NCBI GenBank assembly: GCA_037577475.1
Contig: CM075184.1
Span: 2,483,001 to 2,547,000, forward strand
Origin: Chaunax sp. Z400
Lineage: Eukaryota > Chordata > Actinopteri > Lophiiformes > Chaunacidae
DNA length: 64,000 nt
Direction of reading: 5' to 3'
A model generated the notes under the pieces. The model saw only the letters and a list, made by a program, of their open reading frames with translations, did no database searches and was not told the origin of the DNA. Shown here in pieces: positions 37,001 to 50,352 of the stretch. Each line of letters opens with the position of its first letter. The first letter of the stretch is position 1. The position numbers and the translations under genes were made by a program.

Positions 37001-40000
37001 CCTATCCCTGACTACTCCTGACATACAGCACAGACTTGACTCATCCTGACATGCAGTACTGGCCTGACTCCTCCTGGTATACAGATCAGACCTTACTCCT
37101 CCTGACATACAGTACTGGCCTGACTCCTCCTGACATAAAGTGCAGACCTCACTCTTCCTGACATACAGTACTGGCCTGACTACTCCTGACATACAGTACA
37201 GACCGTACCCCTCCTGACATACAGTATAGGCCTGACTCCTCCTGATATACAGAGCAGACCTTACTCCTCCTGACATACAGTACTGGCCTGACTCCTCCTG
37301 ACATAAAGTGCAGACCTCACTCGTCCTGACATACAGTACTGGCCTGACTCCTCCTGACATACAGTAAAGACCATACTCATCTTGACATACAGTACTGGCC
37401 TGACTCCTCCTGACTACAGTGCAGGCCTGACTCCTCCTGATAAAAGTGCAGGCCTGACGCCTCAGATTACTGACTCCTCCTGACATACAGTACTGGCCTG
37501 ACTCCTCCTGACATAAAGTACAGGCCTGACTCCTTCTGACATACAGTACTGGCTTGACTCCTCCTGACATACAGTATAGGCCTGACTCCTCCTGACATAC
37601 AGTATAGGCCTGACTCCTCCTGACATACAGTATAGGCCTGACTCCTCCTGACATACAGTGCATGCCTGACTCCTCCTGACATAGAGTACAGGCCACACTC
37701 TTCCTGATAACAGTGCAGGCCTGACTCCTCTAATTCCTGACCTATCATTACATACAGTATAGGCCGTACTCCTCCTGACATACAGTGCATGTCGTACTCC
37801 TCTTGACATACATTGCAGGCCTGACTCCTCCAATCACAGACTCCTCCTGACATTAGTATAGGCCGTACTCCTCCTGACATACAGTACAGACTTTACACCT
37901 CCTGACATACAGTCCAGGCCAGACTCCTCCAGACATACAGTGCAGGCCTGCCTCCTCCTGACATCCAGTATATGCCTGACTCCTCCTGACATACACTATA
38001 GGCCTGACTCCTGCTGACATCCAGTACAGGCTTGACACCTCCTGACATACAGTCCAGGCCTGTCTCCTCCTGACATAGAGCACAGGCCTACTCCTCCTGA
38101 TAACATCGTAGGCCTGACTCCTCCGATGACTGACTGCTTCTGACATACAGTATAGGCCGTACTCCTCCTGACATACAGTACAGGCCTTACTCCTCCTGAC
38201 ATACAGTACTGGCTTGACTCATCCTGTACCTTACTCCTCCTGACATACAGTACTGGCCTGAATCCTCCTGACATACAGTAAAGACCATACTCATCTTGAC
38301 ATACAGTACAGGCCTAACTCCTCCTGACTACAGTGCAGGCCTGACTCCTCCTGATAAAAGTGCAGGCCTGACGCCTCAGATTACTGACTCCTCCTGACAT
38401 ACAGTACTGGCCTGACTCCTCCTGACATAAAGTACAGGCCTGACTCCTTCTGACATACAGTACTGGCTTGACTCCTCCTGACATACAGTATAGGCCTGAC
38501 TCCTCCTGACATACAGTATAGGCCTGACTCCTCCTGACATACAGTATAGGCCTGACTCCTCCTGACATACAGTGCATGCCTGACTCCTCCTGACATAGAG
38601 TACAGGCCACACTCTTCCTGATAACAGTGCAGGCCTGACTCCTCTAATTCCTGACCTATCATTACATACAGTATAGGCCGTACTCCTCCTGACATACAGT
38701 GCATGTCGTACTCCCCTTGACATACATTGCAGGCCTGACTCCTCCAATCACAGACTCCTCCTGACATTAGTATAGGCCGTACTCCTCCTGACATACAGTA
38801 CAGACTTTACACCTCCTGACATACAGTCCAGGCCAGACTCCTCCAGACATACAGTGCAGGCCTGCCTCCTCCTGACATCCAGTATATGCCTGACTCCTCC
38901 TGACATACACTATAGGCCTGACTCCTGCTGACATCCAGTACAGGCTTGACACCTCCTGACATACAGTCCAGGCCTGTCTCCTCCTGACATAGAGCACAGG
39001 CCTACTCCTCCTGATAACATCGTAGGCCTGACTCCTCCGATGACTGACTGCTTCTGACATACAGTATAGGCCGTACTCCTCCTGACATACAGTACAGGCC
39101 TTACTCCTCCTGACATACAGTACTGGCTTGACTCATCCTGTACCTGACTCCTCCTGACATACAGAGCAGACCTTACTCCTCCTGACATACAGAGCAGACC
39201 TTACTCCTCCTGACATACAGTACTGGCCTGAATCCTCCTGACATACAGTGCAGACCTCACTCTTCCTGACATACAGTACTGGCCTGACTCCTCCTGACAT
39301 AAAGTAAAGGCCATATTCATCTTGACATACAGTACAGGCCTGACTCCTCCTGACTACAGTGCAGGCCTGACTCCTCCTGATAACAGTGCAGGGCTGACTC
39401 CTCCGATCTCTGACTCCTCCTGACATACAGTACAGGCCTGACTCCTCCTGACTACAGTGCAGGCCTGACTCCTCCTGATAACAGTGCAGGCCTGACTCCT
39501 CCTGGTATAAAGTACAGATGGTACTCCTCCTGACATACGGTACACGCCTGAATCCTCCTGATAACAGTGCAGGCCTTACTCCTCCGATCACTGACTTCTC
39601 CTGACATAGAGCACAGGCCTACTCCTCCTGATAACATCGTAGGCCTGACTCCTCCGATGACTGACTGCTTCTGACATACAGTATAGGCCGTACTCCTCCT
39701 GACATACAGTACAGGCCTTACTCCTCCTGACATACAGTACTGGCTTGACTCATCCTGTACCTGACTCCTCCTGACATACAGAGCAGACCTTACTCCTCCT
39801 GACATACAGAGCAGACCTTACTCCTCCTGACATACAGTACTGGCCTGAATCCTCCTGACATACAGTGCAGACCTCACTCTTCCTGACATACAGTACTGGC
39901 CTGACTCCTCCTGACATAAAGTAAAGGCCATATTCATCTTGACATACAGTACAGGCCTGACTCCTCCTGACTACAGTGCAGGCCTGACTCCTCCTGATAA

Positions 40001-40910
40001 CAGTGCAGGGCTGACTCCTCCGATCTCTGACTCCTCCTGACATACAGTATAGGCCGTAATCCTCCTGACAAACAGTGCAGGCCTGACTCCTCCTGGTATA
40101 CAGTACAGATGGTACTCCTCCTGACATACGGTACACGCCTGAATCCTCCTGATAACAGTGCAGGCCTTACTCCTCCGATCACTGACTTCTCCTGACATAC
40201 AGTACAGGCCTTACTCCTCCTGACATACAGTACTGGCTTGACCCCTCCTATCCCTGACTACTCCTGACATACAGCACAGACTTGACTCATCCTGACATGC
40301 AGTACTGGCCTGACTCCTCCTGGTATACAGAGCAGACCTTACTCCTCCTGACATACAGTACTGGCCTGACTCCTCCTGACATAAAGTGCAGACCTCACTC
40401 TTCCTGACATACAGTACTGGCCTGACTACTCCTGACATACAGTACAGACCGTACCCCTCGTGACATACAGTATAGGCCTGACTCCTCCTGATATACAGAG
40501 CAGACCTTACTCCTCCTGACATACAGTACTGGCCTGACTCCTCCTGACATAAAGTGCAGACCTCACTCGTCCTGACATACAGTACTGGCCTGACTCCTCC
40601 TGACATACAGTAAAGACCATACTCATCTTGACATACAGTACAGGCCTGACTCCTCCTGACTACAGTGCAGGCCTGACTCCTCCTGATAAAAGTGCAGGCC
40701 TGACGCCTCAGATTACTGACTCCTCCTGACATACAGTACTGGCCTGACTCCTCCTGACATAAAGTACAGGCCTGACTCCTTCTGACATACAGTACTGGCT
40801 TGACTCCTCCTGACATACAGTGCATGTCTGACTCCTCCTGACATACAGTGCAGGCCTGACTCCTCCTGACATAAAGTATAGGCCTGACTCCTCCTGACAT
40901 ACAGTGCATG
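34030..40910. repeat. Higher-order repeats inside the 28-bp array, set 1
   Basis: Marker sequence GACTCATCCTGTACC recurs near 34823, 36512, 38227, 39141 and 39758, giving offsets of 1689, 1715, 914 and 617 bp. The intervals carry the same order of variant units, and long stretches are nearly identical (for example 34815-35201, 36504-36890 and 39750-40136). This is recent block duplication of tens of units at a time, nested and unequal in length. Confidence 0.85.
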
Positions 40911-41599
40911 CCTGACTCCTCCTGACATAGAGTACAGGCCTGACTCCTCTAATCCCTGACTCCTCCTTATATACAGTATAGGCCGTACTCCTCCTGACAT
41001 ACAGTGCAGGTCGTACTCCTCTTGACATACAGTGCAGGCCTGACTCCTCCTGATAACAGTGCATGCCTGACTCCTCAGATTACTGACTCCTCCTGACATA
41101 CAGTACTGGCCTGACTCCTCCTGACATAAAGTACAGGCCTGACTCCTTCTGACATACAGTACTGGCTTGACTCCTCCTGACATACAGTGCATGTCTGACT
41201 CCTCCTGACATACAGTGCAGGCCTGACTCCTCCTGACATAAAGTATAGGCCTGACTCCTCCTGACATACAGTATAGGCCTGACTCCTCCTGACATACAGT
41301 GCATGCCTGACTCCTCCTGACATACAGTGCAGGCCTGACTCCTCCTGATAACAGTGCAGGCCTGACGCCTCCGATCACTGACTCCTCCTGACATACAGTA
41401 CAGGCCTGACTCCTTCTGACATACAGTACTGGCTTGACTCCTCCTGACATACAGTATAGGCCTGACTCCTCCTGACATACAGTATAGGCCTGACTCCTCC
41501 TGACATACAGTGCATGCCTGACTCCTCCTGACATAGAGTACAGGCCACACTCTTCCTGATAACAGTGCAGGCCTGACTCCTCTAATCCCTGACTCCTCC

Positions 41600-42480
41600 T
41601 TACATACACTATAGGCCGTACTCCTCCTGACATACAGTGCATGTCGTAATCCTCTTGACATACAGTGCAAGTATGACTCCTCCTGATAACAGTGCAGGCC
41701 TGACTCCTCCTGACATAGAGTACAGGCCACACTCTTCCTGATAAAAGTGCAGGCCTGACTCCTCTAATCCCTGACCCCTCATTACATACACTATAGGCCG
41801 TACTCCTCTTGACATACAGTGCAGGCCTGACTCCTCCTGATAACAGTGCAGGCCTGACTCCTCCAATCAACGTCTCCTCCTGACATTAGTATAGGCCGTA
41901 CTCCTCCTGACATACAGTACAGACTTTACACCTCCTGACATACTGTCCCGGCCTGACTCCTCCTGACATACAGTGCAGGCCTGACTCCTCCTGACATACA
42001 GTATAGGCCTGACTCCTCCTGACATACAGTATAGGCCTGACTCCTCCTGACATACAGTGCATGCCTGACTCCTCCTGACATACAGTGCAGGCCTGACTCC
42101 TCCTGATAACAGTGCAGGCCTGACGCCTCCGATCACTGACTCCTCCTGATAACAGTGCAGGCCTGACTCCTCTAATCCCTGACTCCTCCTTACATACACT
42201 ATAGGCCGTACTCCTCCTGACATACAGTGCATGTCGTAATCCTCTTGACATACAGTGCAAGTATGACTCCTCCTGATAACAGTGCAGGCCTGACTCCTCC
42301 TGACATAGAGTACAGGCCACACTCTTCCTGATAAAAGTGCAGGCCTGACTCCTCTAATCCCTGACCCCTCATTACATACACTATAGGCCGTACTCCTCTT
42401 GACATACAGTGCAGGCCTGACTCCTCCTGATAACAGTGCAGGCCTGACTCCTCCAATCAACGTCTCCTCCTGACATTAGT
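41600..42480. repeat. Higher-order tandem duplication of 590 bp in the 28-bp array
   Basis: The segment ending in CAACGTCTCCTCCTGACATT at about 41870 is repeated, essentially unchanged, ending at about 42460. That is a 590-bp tandem step of about 21 units. Confidence 0.85.
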
Positions 42481-43479
42481 ATAGGCCGTACTCCTCCTGA
42501 CATACAGTACAGACTTTACACCTCCTGACATACTGTCCCGGCCTGACTCCTCCTGACATACAGTGCAGGCCTGACTCCTCCTGACATACAGTATAGGCCT
42601 GACTCCTCCTGACATACAGTATAGGCCTGACCCCTCCTGACATACAGTGCATGCCTGACTCCTCCTGACATACAGTGCAGGCCTGACTCCTCCTGATAAC
42701 AGTGCAGGCCTGACGCCTCCGATCACTGACTCCTCCTGACATACAGTGCAGGCCTGACTCCTCCTGATAACAGTGAAGGCCTGACGCCTCCGATCACTGA
42801 CTCCTCCTGACATACAGTACAGGCCTGACTCCTTCTGACATACAGTACTGGCTTGACTCCTCCTGACATACAGTATAGGCCTGACTCCTCCTGACATACA
42901 GTATAGGCCTGACCCCTCCTGACATACAGTATAGGCCTGACTCCTCCTGACATAAAGTGCAGACCTCACTCTTCCTGACATACAGTACTGGCCTGACTCC
43001 TCCTTACTACAGTGCAGGCCTGACTCCTCCTGATAACAGTGCAGATCTGACTCCTCCGATCTCTGACTCCTCCTAACATACAGTATTGGCCATAATCCTC
43101 CTGACAAACAGTGCAGGCCTGACTCCTCCTGACATACAGTACAGACCGTACTCCTCCTGACATACAGTATAGGCCTGACTCCTCCTGATAAAAGTGCAGG
43201 CCTGACGCCTCCGATCACTGACTCCTCCTGACATACAGTACAGGCCTGACTCCTTCTGACATACAGTACTGGCTTGACTCCCCTGACATACAGTATAGGC
43301 CTGACTCCTCCTGACATACAGTATAGGCCGTAATCCTCCTGACAAACAGTGCAGGCCTGACTCCTCCTGATATACAGTACAGACTGTACTCCTCCTGACA
43401 TACGGTACAGGCCTGAATCCTCCTGATAACAGTGCAGGCCTTATTGCTCCGATCACTGACTTCTCCTGACATACAGTAC

Positions 43480-46400
43480 AGGCCTTACTCCTCCTGACAT
43501 CCAGTACTGGCTTGACTCCTCCTATCTCTGACTACTCCTGACATACAGCACAGACTTGACTCCTCCTGACATGCAGTACTGGCCTGACTCCTCCTGATAT
43601 ACAGAGCAGACCTTACTCCTCCTGACATACAGTACTGGCCTGACTCCTCCTGACATAAAGTGCAGACCTCACTCTTCCTGACATACAGTACTGGCCTGAC
43701 TCCTCCTGACATACAGTAAAGACCATACTCATCTTGACATACAGTGCATGCCTGACTCCTCCTGACATACAGTGCAGGCCTGACTCCTCCTGATAACAGT
43801 GCAGGCCTGACGCCTCCGATCACTGACTCCTCCTGACATACAGTACAGGCCTGACTCCTTTTGACATACAGTAGTGGCTTGACTCCTCCTGACATACAGT
43901 ATCGGCCTGACTCCTCCTGACATACAGTATAGGCCTGACTCCTCCTGACATACAGTGCATGCCTGACTCCTCCTGACATAGAGTACAGGCCTGACTCCTC
44001 TAATCCCTGACTCCTCCTTATATACAGTATAGGCCGTACTCCTCCTGACATACAGTGCAGGTCGTACTCCTCTTGACATACAGTGCAGGCCTGACTCCTC
44101 CTGATAACAGTGCATGCCTGACTCCTCCTGACATACAGTATATGCCTGACTCCTCCTGACATACAGTATAGGCCTGACTCCTCCTGACATAAATTCCAGG
44201 CCCGTCTCCTCCTGACATACAGCACAGGCCTTACTCCTCCTGATAACAGTGCAGGCCTGACTCCTCCGATGACTGACTCCTCCTGACATACAGTATAGGC
44301 CTTACTCCTCCTGACATACAGTACTGGCTTGACTCCTCCTATCCCTGACTACTCCTGACATACAGCACAGACTTGACTCCTCCTGACATGCAGTACTGGC
44401 CTGACTCCTCCTGATATACAGAGCAGACCTTACTCCTCCTGACATACAGTACTGGCCTGACTCCTCCTGACATAAAGTGCAGACCTCACTCCTCCTGACA
44501 TACAGTACTGGCCTGACTCCTCCTGACATACAGTATAGGCCTGACTCCTCCTGACATACAGTTTAGGCCTGACTCCTCCTGACATACAGTGCATGCCTGA
44601 CTCCTCCTGACATAGAGTACAGGCCTGACTCCTCTAATCCCTGACTCCTCCTTACATACAGTATAGGCCGTACTCCTCCTGATATACAGTGCAGGTCGTA
44701 CTCCTCTTGACATACAGTGCAGGCCTGACTCCTCCTGATAACAGTGCAGGCCTGACTCCTCCTGGCATAGAGTACAGGCCTGACTCCTCTAATCCCTGAC
44801 TCCTCCTGATATATAGTATAGGCCGTACTCCTCCTGACATACAGTACAGACTTTACACCTCCTGACATACAGTCCCGGCCTGACTCCTCCTGACATACAG
44901 TGCACGTTGTACTCCGCTTGACATACAGTGCAGGCCTGACTCCTCCTGATAACAGTGCAGGCCTAACTCCTACAATCACAGACTCCTCCTGACATATAGT
45001 ACAGACTTTACACCTCCTGACATACAGTCCCGGCCTGACTCCTCCTGACATACAGTGCAGGCCTGACTCCTCCTGACATACAGTATAGGCCTGACTCTTC
45101 CTGACATACAGTGTATGCCTGACTCCTCCTGACATAGAGTACAGGCCTGACTCCTCTAATCCCTGACTCCTCCTTATATACAGTATAGGCCGTACTCCTC
45201 CTGACATACAGTGCAGGTCGTACTCCTCTTGACATACAGTGCAGGCCTGACTCCTCCTGACAACAGTGCATGCCTGACTCCTCCTGACATACAGTGCAGG
45301 CCTGACTCCTCCTGACATACAGTATAGGCCTGACTCCTCCTGACATAAATTCCAGGCCTGTCTCCTCCTGACATACAGCACAGGCCTTACTCCTCCTGAT
45401 AACAGTGCAGGCCTGACTCCTCCGATGACTGACTCCTCCTGACATACAGTATAGGCCTTACTCCTCCTGACATACAGTACTGGCTTGACTCCTCCTATCC
45501 CTGACTACTCCTGACATACAGCACAGACTTGACTCCTCCTGACATGCAGTACTAGCCTGACTCCTCCTGATATACAGAGCAGACCTTACTCCTCCTGACA
45601 TACAGTACTGGCCTGACTCCTCCTGACATACAGTAAAGACCATATTCATCTTGACATACAGTAGAGGCCTGACTCCTCCTGACTACAGTGCAGGCCTAAC
45701 TCCTTCTAATAACAGTGCAGGCCTGACTCCTCCGATATCTGACTCCTCCTAACATACAATATTGGCCATAATCCTCCTGACAAACAGTCTAGGCCTGACT
45801 CCTCCTGACATACAGTTTAGGCCTGACTCCTCCTGACATACAGTGCATGCCTGACTCCTCCTGACATAGAGTACAGGCCTGACTCCTCTAATCCCTGACT
45901 CCTCCTTACATACAGTATAGGCCGTACTCCTCCTGATATACAGTGCAGGTCGTACTCCTCTTGACATACAGTGCAGGCCTGACTCCTCCTGATAACAGTG
46001 CAGGCCTGACTCCTCCGGGCATAGAGTACACGCCTGACTCCTCTAATCCCTGACTCCTCCTGACATATAGTATAGGCCGTACTCCTCCTGACATACAGTA
46101 CAGACTTTACACCTCCTGACATACAGTCCCGGCCTGACTCCTGCTGACATACAGTGCAGGTCGTACTCCTCTTGACATACAGTGCAGGCCTGACTCCTCC
46201 TGATAACAGTGCAGGCCTAACTCCTCCAATCACAGACTCCTCCTGACATATAGTACAGACTTTACACCTCCTGACATACAGTCCCGGCCTGACTCCTCCT
46301 GACATACAGTGCAGGCCTGACTCCTCCTGACATACAGTATAGGCCTGACTCCTCCTGACATACAGTGTATGCCTGACTCCTCCTGACATAGAGTACAGGC

Positions 46401-47370
46401 CTGACTCCTCTAATCCCTGACTCCTCCTTATATACAGTATAGGCCGTACTCCTCCTGACATACAGTGCAGGTCGTACTCCTCTTGACATACAGTGCAGGC
46501 CCGACTCCTCCTGATAACAGTGCATGCCTGACTCCTCCTGACATACAGTGCAGGCCTGACTCCTCCTGACATACAGTATATGCCTGACTCCTCCTGACAT
46601 ACAGTATAGGCCTGACTCCTCCTGACATAAATTCCAGGCCTGTCTCCTCCTGACATACAGCACAGGCCTTACTCCTCCTGATAACAGTGCAGGCCTGACT
46701 CCTCCGATGACTGACTCCTCCTGACATACAGTATAGGCCTTACTCCTCCTGACATACAGTACTGGCTTGACTCCTCCTATCCCTGACTACTCCTGACATA
46801 CAGCACAGACTTGACTCCTCCTGACATGCATTACTGGCCTGACTCCTCCTGATATACAGAGCAGACCTTACTCCTCCTGACATACAGTACTGGCCTGACT
46901 CCTCCTGACATAAAGTGCAGACCTCACTCTTCCTGACATACAGTACTGGCCTGACTTCTCCTGACATACAGTAAAGACCATATTCATCTTGACATACAGT
47001 AGTACAGTAGAGGCCTGACTCCTCCTGACTACAGTGCAGGCCTAACTCCTTCTAATAACAGTGCAGGCCTGACTCCTCCGATATCTGACTCCTCCTAACA
47101 TACAATATTGGCCATAATCCTCCTGACAAACAGTGTAGGCCTGACTCCTCCTGACATAAAGTACAGATCGTACTCCTCCTAACATACAGTATAGGCCTGA
47201 CTCCTCCTGACATACAGTTTAGGCCTGACTCCTCCTGACATACAGTGCATGCCTGACTCCTCCTGACATAGAGTACAGGCCTGACTCCTCTAATCCCTGA
47301 CTCCTCCTTACATACAGTATAGGCCGTACTCCTCCTGATATACAGTGCAGGTCGTACTCCTCTTGACATA
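43480..47370. repeat. Higher-order repeats inside the 28-bp array, set 2
   Basis: Three to four diverged blocks of about 1.16-1.40 kb follow each other. The start of one marked minus-strand variant series falls at 44289, 45445 and 46727 (steps 1156 and 1282); another falls at 44713, 45967 and 47369 (steps 1254 and 1402). Variant order is retained but block lengths differ by whole or near-whole units. Confidence 0.8.
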
Positions 47371-48195
47371 CAGTGCAGGCCTGACTCCTCCTGATAACAG
47401 TGCAGGCCTGACTCCTCCTGGCATAGAGTACAGGCCTGACTCCTCTAATCCCTGACTCCTCCTGACATATAGTATAGGCCGTACTCCTCCTGACATACAG
47501 TACAGACTTTACACCTCCTGACATACAGTCCCGGCCTGACTCCTCCTGACTTACAATGCAGGCCTGACTCCTCCTGACATACAGTGCAAGCCTGACTCCT
47601 CCTGACATACATTGCAGGCCTGACTCCTCCTGATAACAGTGCAGGCCTGACTCCTCCTGATATACAGTACAGACTGTACTCCTCCTGACATACAGTATAG
47701 GCCTGACTCCTCCTGATATACAGTATAGGCCTGAGTCCTCCTGACATACAGTGCATGTCTGACTCCTTCTGACATACAGTGCAGGCCTGACTCCTCCTGA
47801 CATACAGTATATGCCTGACTTCTCCTGACATACAGTCCAGGCCTGTCTCCTCCTGACATACAGTATAGGCCTGACTCCTCCTGACATACAGTCCAGGCCT
47901 GTCTCCTCCTGACATACAGCACAGGCCTTACTCCTCCTGATAACAGTGCAGGCCTGACTCCTCCGATGACTGACTCCTCCTGACATACAGTATAGGCCGT
48001 ACTTTCCTGACATACAGTGCAGGCCTGACTTCTCCTGACATACAGTACAGGTCGTACTCCTCCTGACATACAGTACAGACTTTACTCCTCCTGACACACG
48101 GTACAGGCCTGAATCCTCCTGATAACAGTACTGGCCTGACTCCTCCTGACATGCAGTGCAGCCCTGCCTCCTCCTGACATACATTACAGGCCTGA

Positions 48196-49228
48196 CCAGG
48201 TACAGCTAAATAGTGTGAAATAGATATAGAATAACTGAAGGTATAGAAATGTAGACATTTCCCCATCTTCTACTAAAAGTAGGTCTGATTGATTTGCATC
48301 AGAAAACAATATAATGTACGACGGGGCAAGGTTCAAATTAGTTGCCATTTTGAGATGTCAAAATAGAGATGTAGATGTGTTTCTAGATAGAATTGATCAT
48401 TTAGAGGTGAATTTGGTTGTATTGTGTTTATATATTAAAGTTCTCCCTGTGTTATTTGAAGGTTGTCAATCATAGCTGGCACTGGAACAGTGGATTGAAA
48501 GCAGAACAATAGAGCTAGAACCAACTGTCAACATGACTGCATGAACACTGGAATTCTGCTCCTCATCAGCAGAGGCACACAGGACGTCCTGTTGTGGGAT
48601 ATGATGAGAATCTCATCTCATCAGCAGAACCCAAAGTGATCCTCAGTCTGCCGTGTGCCTGAGGAATGAAGCAGAGGTCTTCTCTGTCCTCTAAAATGTT
48701 TTTATGGTGTGAAAACAGAACAGAATGTGAATAACAGCCTCTGTCTCTAGGGTCAGAACCTCTATGAGAACGTCTCATTATTCTACTTTCAAAAGATGTT
48801 TCCTCGCCTGAAGCTCGAAGTAAAACCGGGATGTGGACGATCACCGAAGGAACACTGATGGCTGCAATCACCGTCCACCAGACCCACAACAGGAAACACA
48901 TTTTTGTGTCTGTAAAAATAGATGCATGTATTCTATTGATGCATGTCAGACATCTATCACAGCAGAAACGACACATTAGTCCAGATGAAAGTTTGTTCAG
49001 TGAGATGGACAATGAAACCTCAGATGTGTGTTACCTCCTCCAGATGTAAATGCAGAGCAGAGAGAGGATGACAGGGTGGATATACTTCAGTAGAGGAGGA
49101 TGGCAACTCTTCATCCATGGTGTATATTTTAAAAGGCTCCATCTGGTTGAGCATTTGGCTGCAGACCAACATGTCTGTAAACGGCAGAGGAACACAGAGC
49201 ATGTCTGGCATCACATCTCCTCTATTTA
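48196..49228. other. Intergenic, no gene supported
   Basis: This is unique-looking sequence. A 148-codon minus-strand open frame at 48566-49012 contains a hydrophobic stretch (about WVWWTVIAAISVPSVIVHIP), but it has no recognisable homology, no supporting splice structure and ordinary intergenic composition. It is therefore left uncalled. Confidence 0.45.
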
Positions 49229-49379
<151 letters not shown>

Positions 49380-49424
49380 GGCAGAGTAAGTGTACATATT
49401 TCATTCAGTGCTCTCTGTCACCAC

Positions 49425-49552
49425 TCTGTAATCCAACAGAGTCAGTCTAGACCTGCTCTTTTTGTAAAGTGCCTTGATATGACTTTTGTTGTGATTTGGC
49501 GCTTTAAAAATAAATTGAGTTGAATTGAACTGAATTGAATTGAATTGAATTA
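49425..49552 (+). mobile_element. LINE-type 3' tail fragment
   Basis: The sequence TGTAAAGTGCCTTGATATGA...TTGTGATTTGGCGCTTTAAAAATAAATTGA ending in GAATT repeats is the familiar worn 3' end of a high-copy teleost LINE family and its SINE partners. Its terminal short tandem repeat (TGAAT/GAATT) fits target-primed insertion. It is only a tail, with no coding part attached. Confidence 0.65.
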
Positions 49553-49887
49553 ACATTACTGGATGAGATTCATCCATTTAAACACATTTTTCAAACTAAA
49601 TGATGATATTCAGTCCTGTGTTCAAAGCACCATCTATAACAAAGAAGATGGAGGTTCTGATTTGAGCCAGAATTCTGTGCTGCAGTGATTAACTGCATAA
49701 TTTACAGGATTTCATCATGTCAAAACTTGGTCTTTAATAAAGCTGCCAGCTGTGTAAATGTAGTAGATAGACTTTAACACATGTTCAGTGGGAACGTTAC
49801 CTGATCACACCAACCAGAGGTCACTAAGATGAATGTGGAGTTGGTGTGTGCATTTGAATAAACTATGTCAGACTCTGTAGTTTTCTC

Positions 49888-50352
49888 TGGGCCCCTGGCC
49901 AGATCTTACCAGTGATGACATGTTTAGCCACATGTCCTCATTCAACCGGCGTCGCACTAAACTGGAAGAGTCTCCATTAGCCTGGATAGACAGCCTTAAA
50001 AGCTATAGGAAGGCCCTCCACAATGCCAGAGCAGCCTATTATTCAGCACTACTAGAGGAGAATAAGAACAACCCCAGGTTTGTGTTCAATACTGTAGCCA
50101 GGCTGACAGAGAGTCACAGGTCTATTGAGCCCAGTATTCCTATAAGCCTCAGCAGTAATGACTTCATGAGCTTCTTTAATGATAAAATTCTACTTATTAC
50201 AGACTAAATTCATCACCTCCTGCCTTCAAATGATGTCAGTTTACCTTCAAACACAGGAAGTTTAGACACAGCTGTAAGACCTGCTGTATATCTGGACTGC
50301 TTCTCTCCCATTGACCTTCAACAACCTCAGACCTCAGAGGGTAAAATGTAGT
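49888..50352 (+). pseudogene. L2/CR1-type LINE ORF2 fragment (linker and start of RT)
   Basis: In one frame the sequence reads PDLTSDDMFSHMSS, then SPLAWIDSLKSYRKALHNAR, AAYYSALLEENKNNPRF, NTVARLTESH and FMSFFNDKI. After one in-frame TAA (50205-50207) it continues IHHLLPSNDVSLPSN...SLDTAVRPAVYLDCFSPIDLQQ. These are the blocks between the endonuclease and reverse transcriptase domains in fish L2-like elements. The stop and the missing endonuclease and RT core make it a dead, truncated copy. An intact element would encode a nicking endonuclease and RT for target-primed retrotransposition. Confidence 0.78.

Larger units (their letters stand above)
30222..48195. repeat. 28-bp minisatellite array (about 640 units)
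   Basis: This is an 18-kb tandem array. The typical unit is GACTCCTCCTGACATACAGT followed by ACAGGCCT. Common variants end ACTGGCCT, GCAGGCCT, ATAGGCCT or ACAGACCG, carry GATAACAG in place of GACATACAG, or insert a short TCCGATCACTGACTCC link. The unit has no stop codon in any minus-strand frame, and 28 leaves remainder 1 on division by 3. A minus-strand reading therefore passes through all three frames and repeats every 28 residues (MSGGVRPVLYVRRSQACTVC and so on). This creates dozens of overlapping apparent minus-strand open frames, up to 385 codons (40713-41870). None has a gene-like start, composition or single preferred frame, so they are not annotated as genes. Confidence 0.96.

Noticed and set aside
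30222..48195. Dozens of minus-strand open frames of 60-385 codons with MSGGVRPVLYVRRSQ-type repeats
   Set aside because: They occur in all three minus-strand frames at once and follow the 28-bp unit exactly. They are a by-product of a stop-free repeat, not genes.
48566..49012. 148-codon minus-strand frame with a hydrophobic stretch
   Set aside because: No recognised domain, no splice or promoter context, and composition as in flanking DNA.
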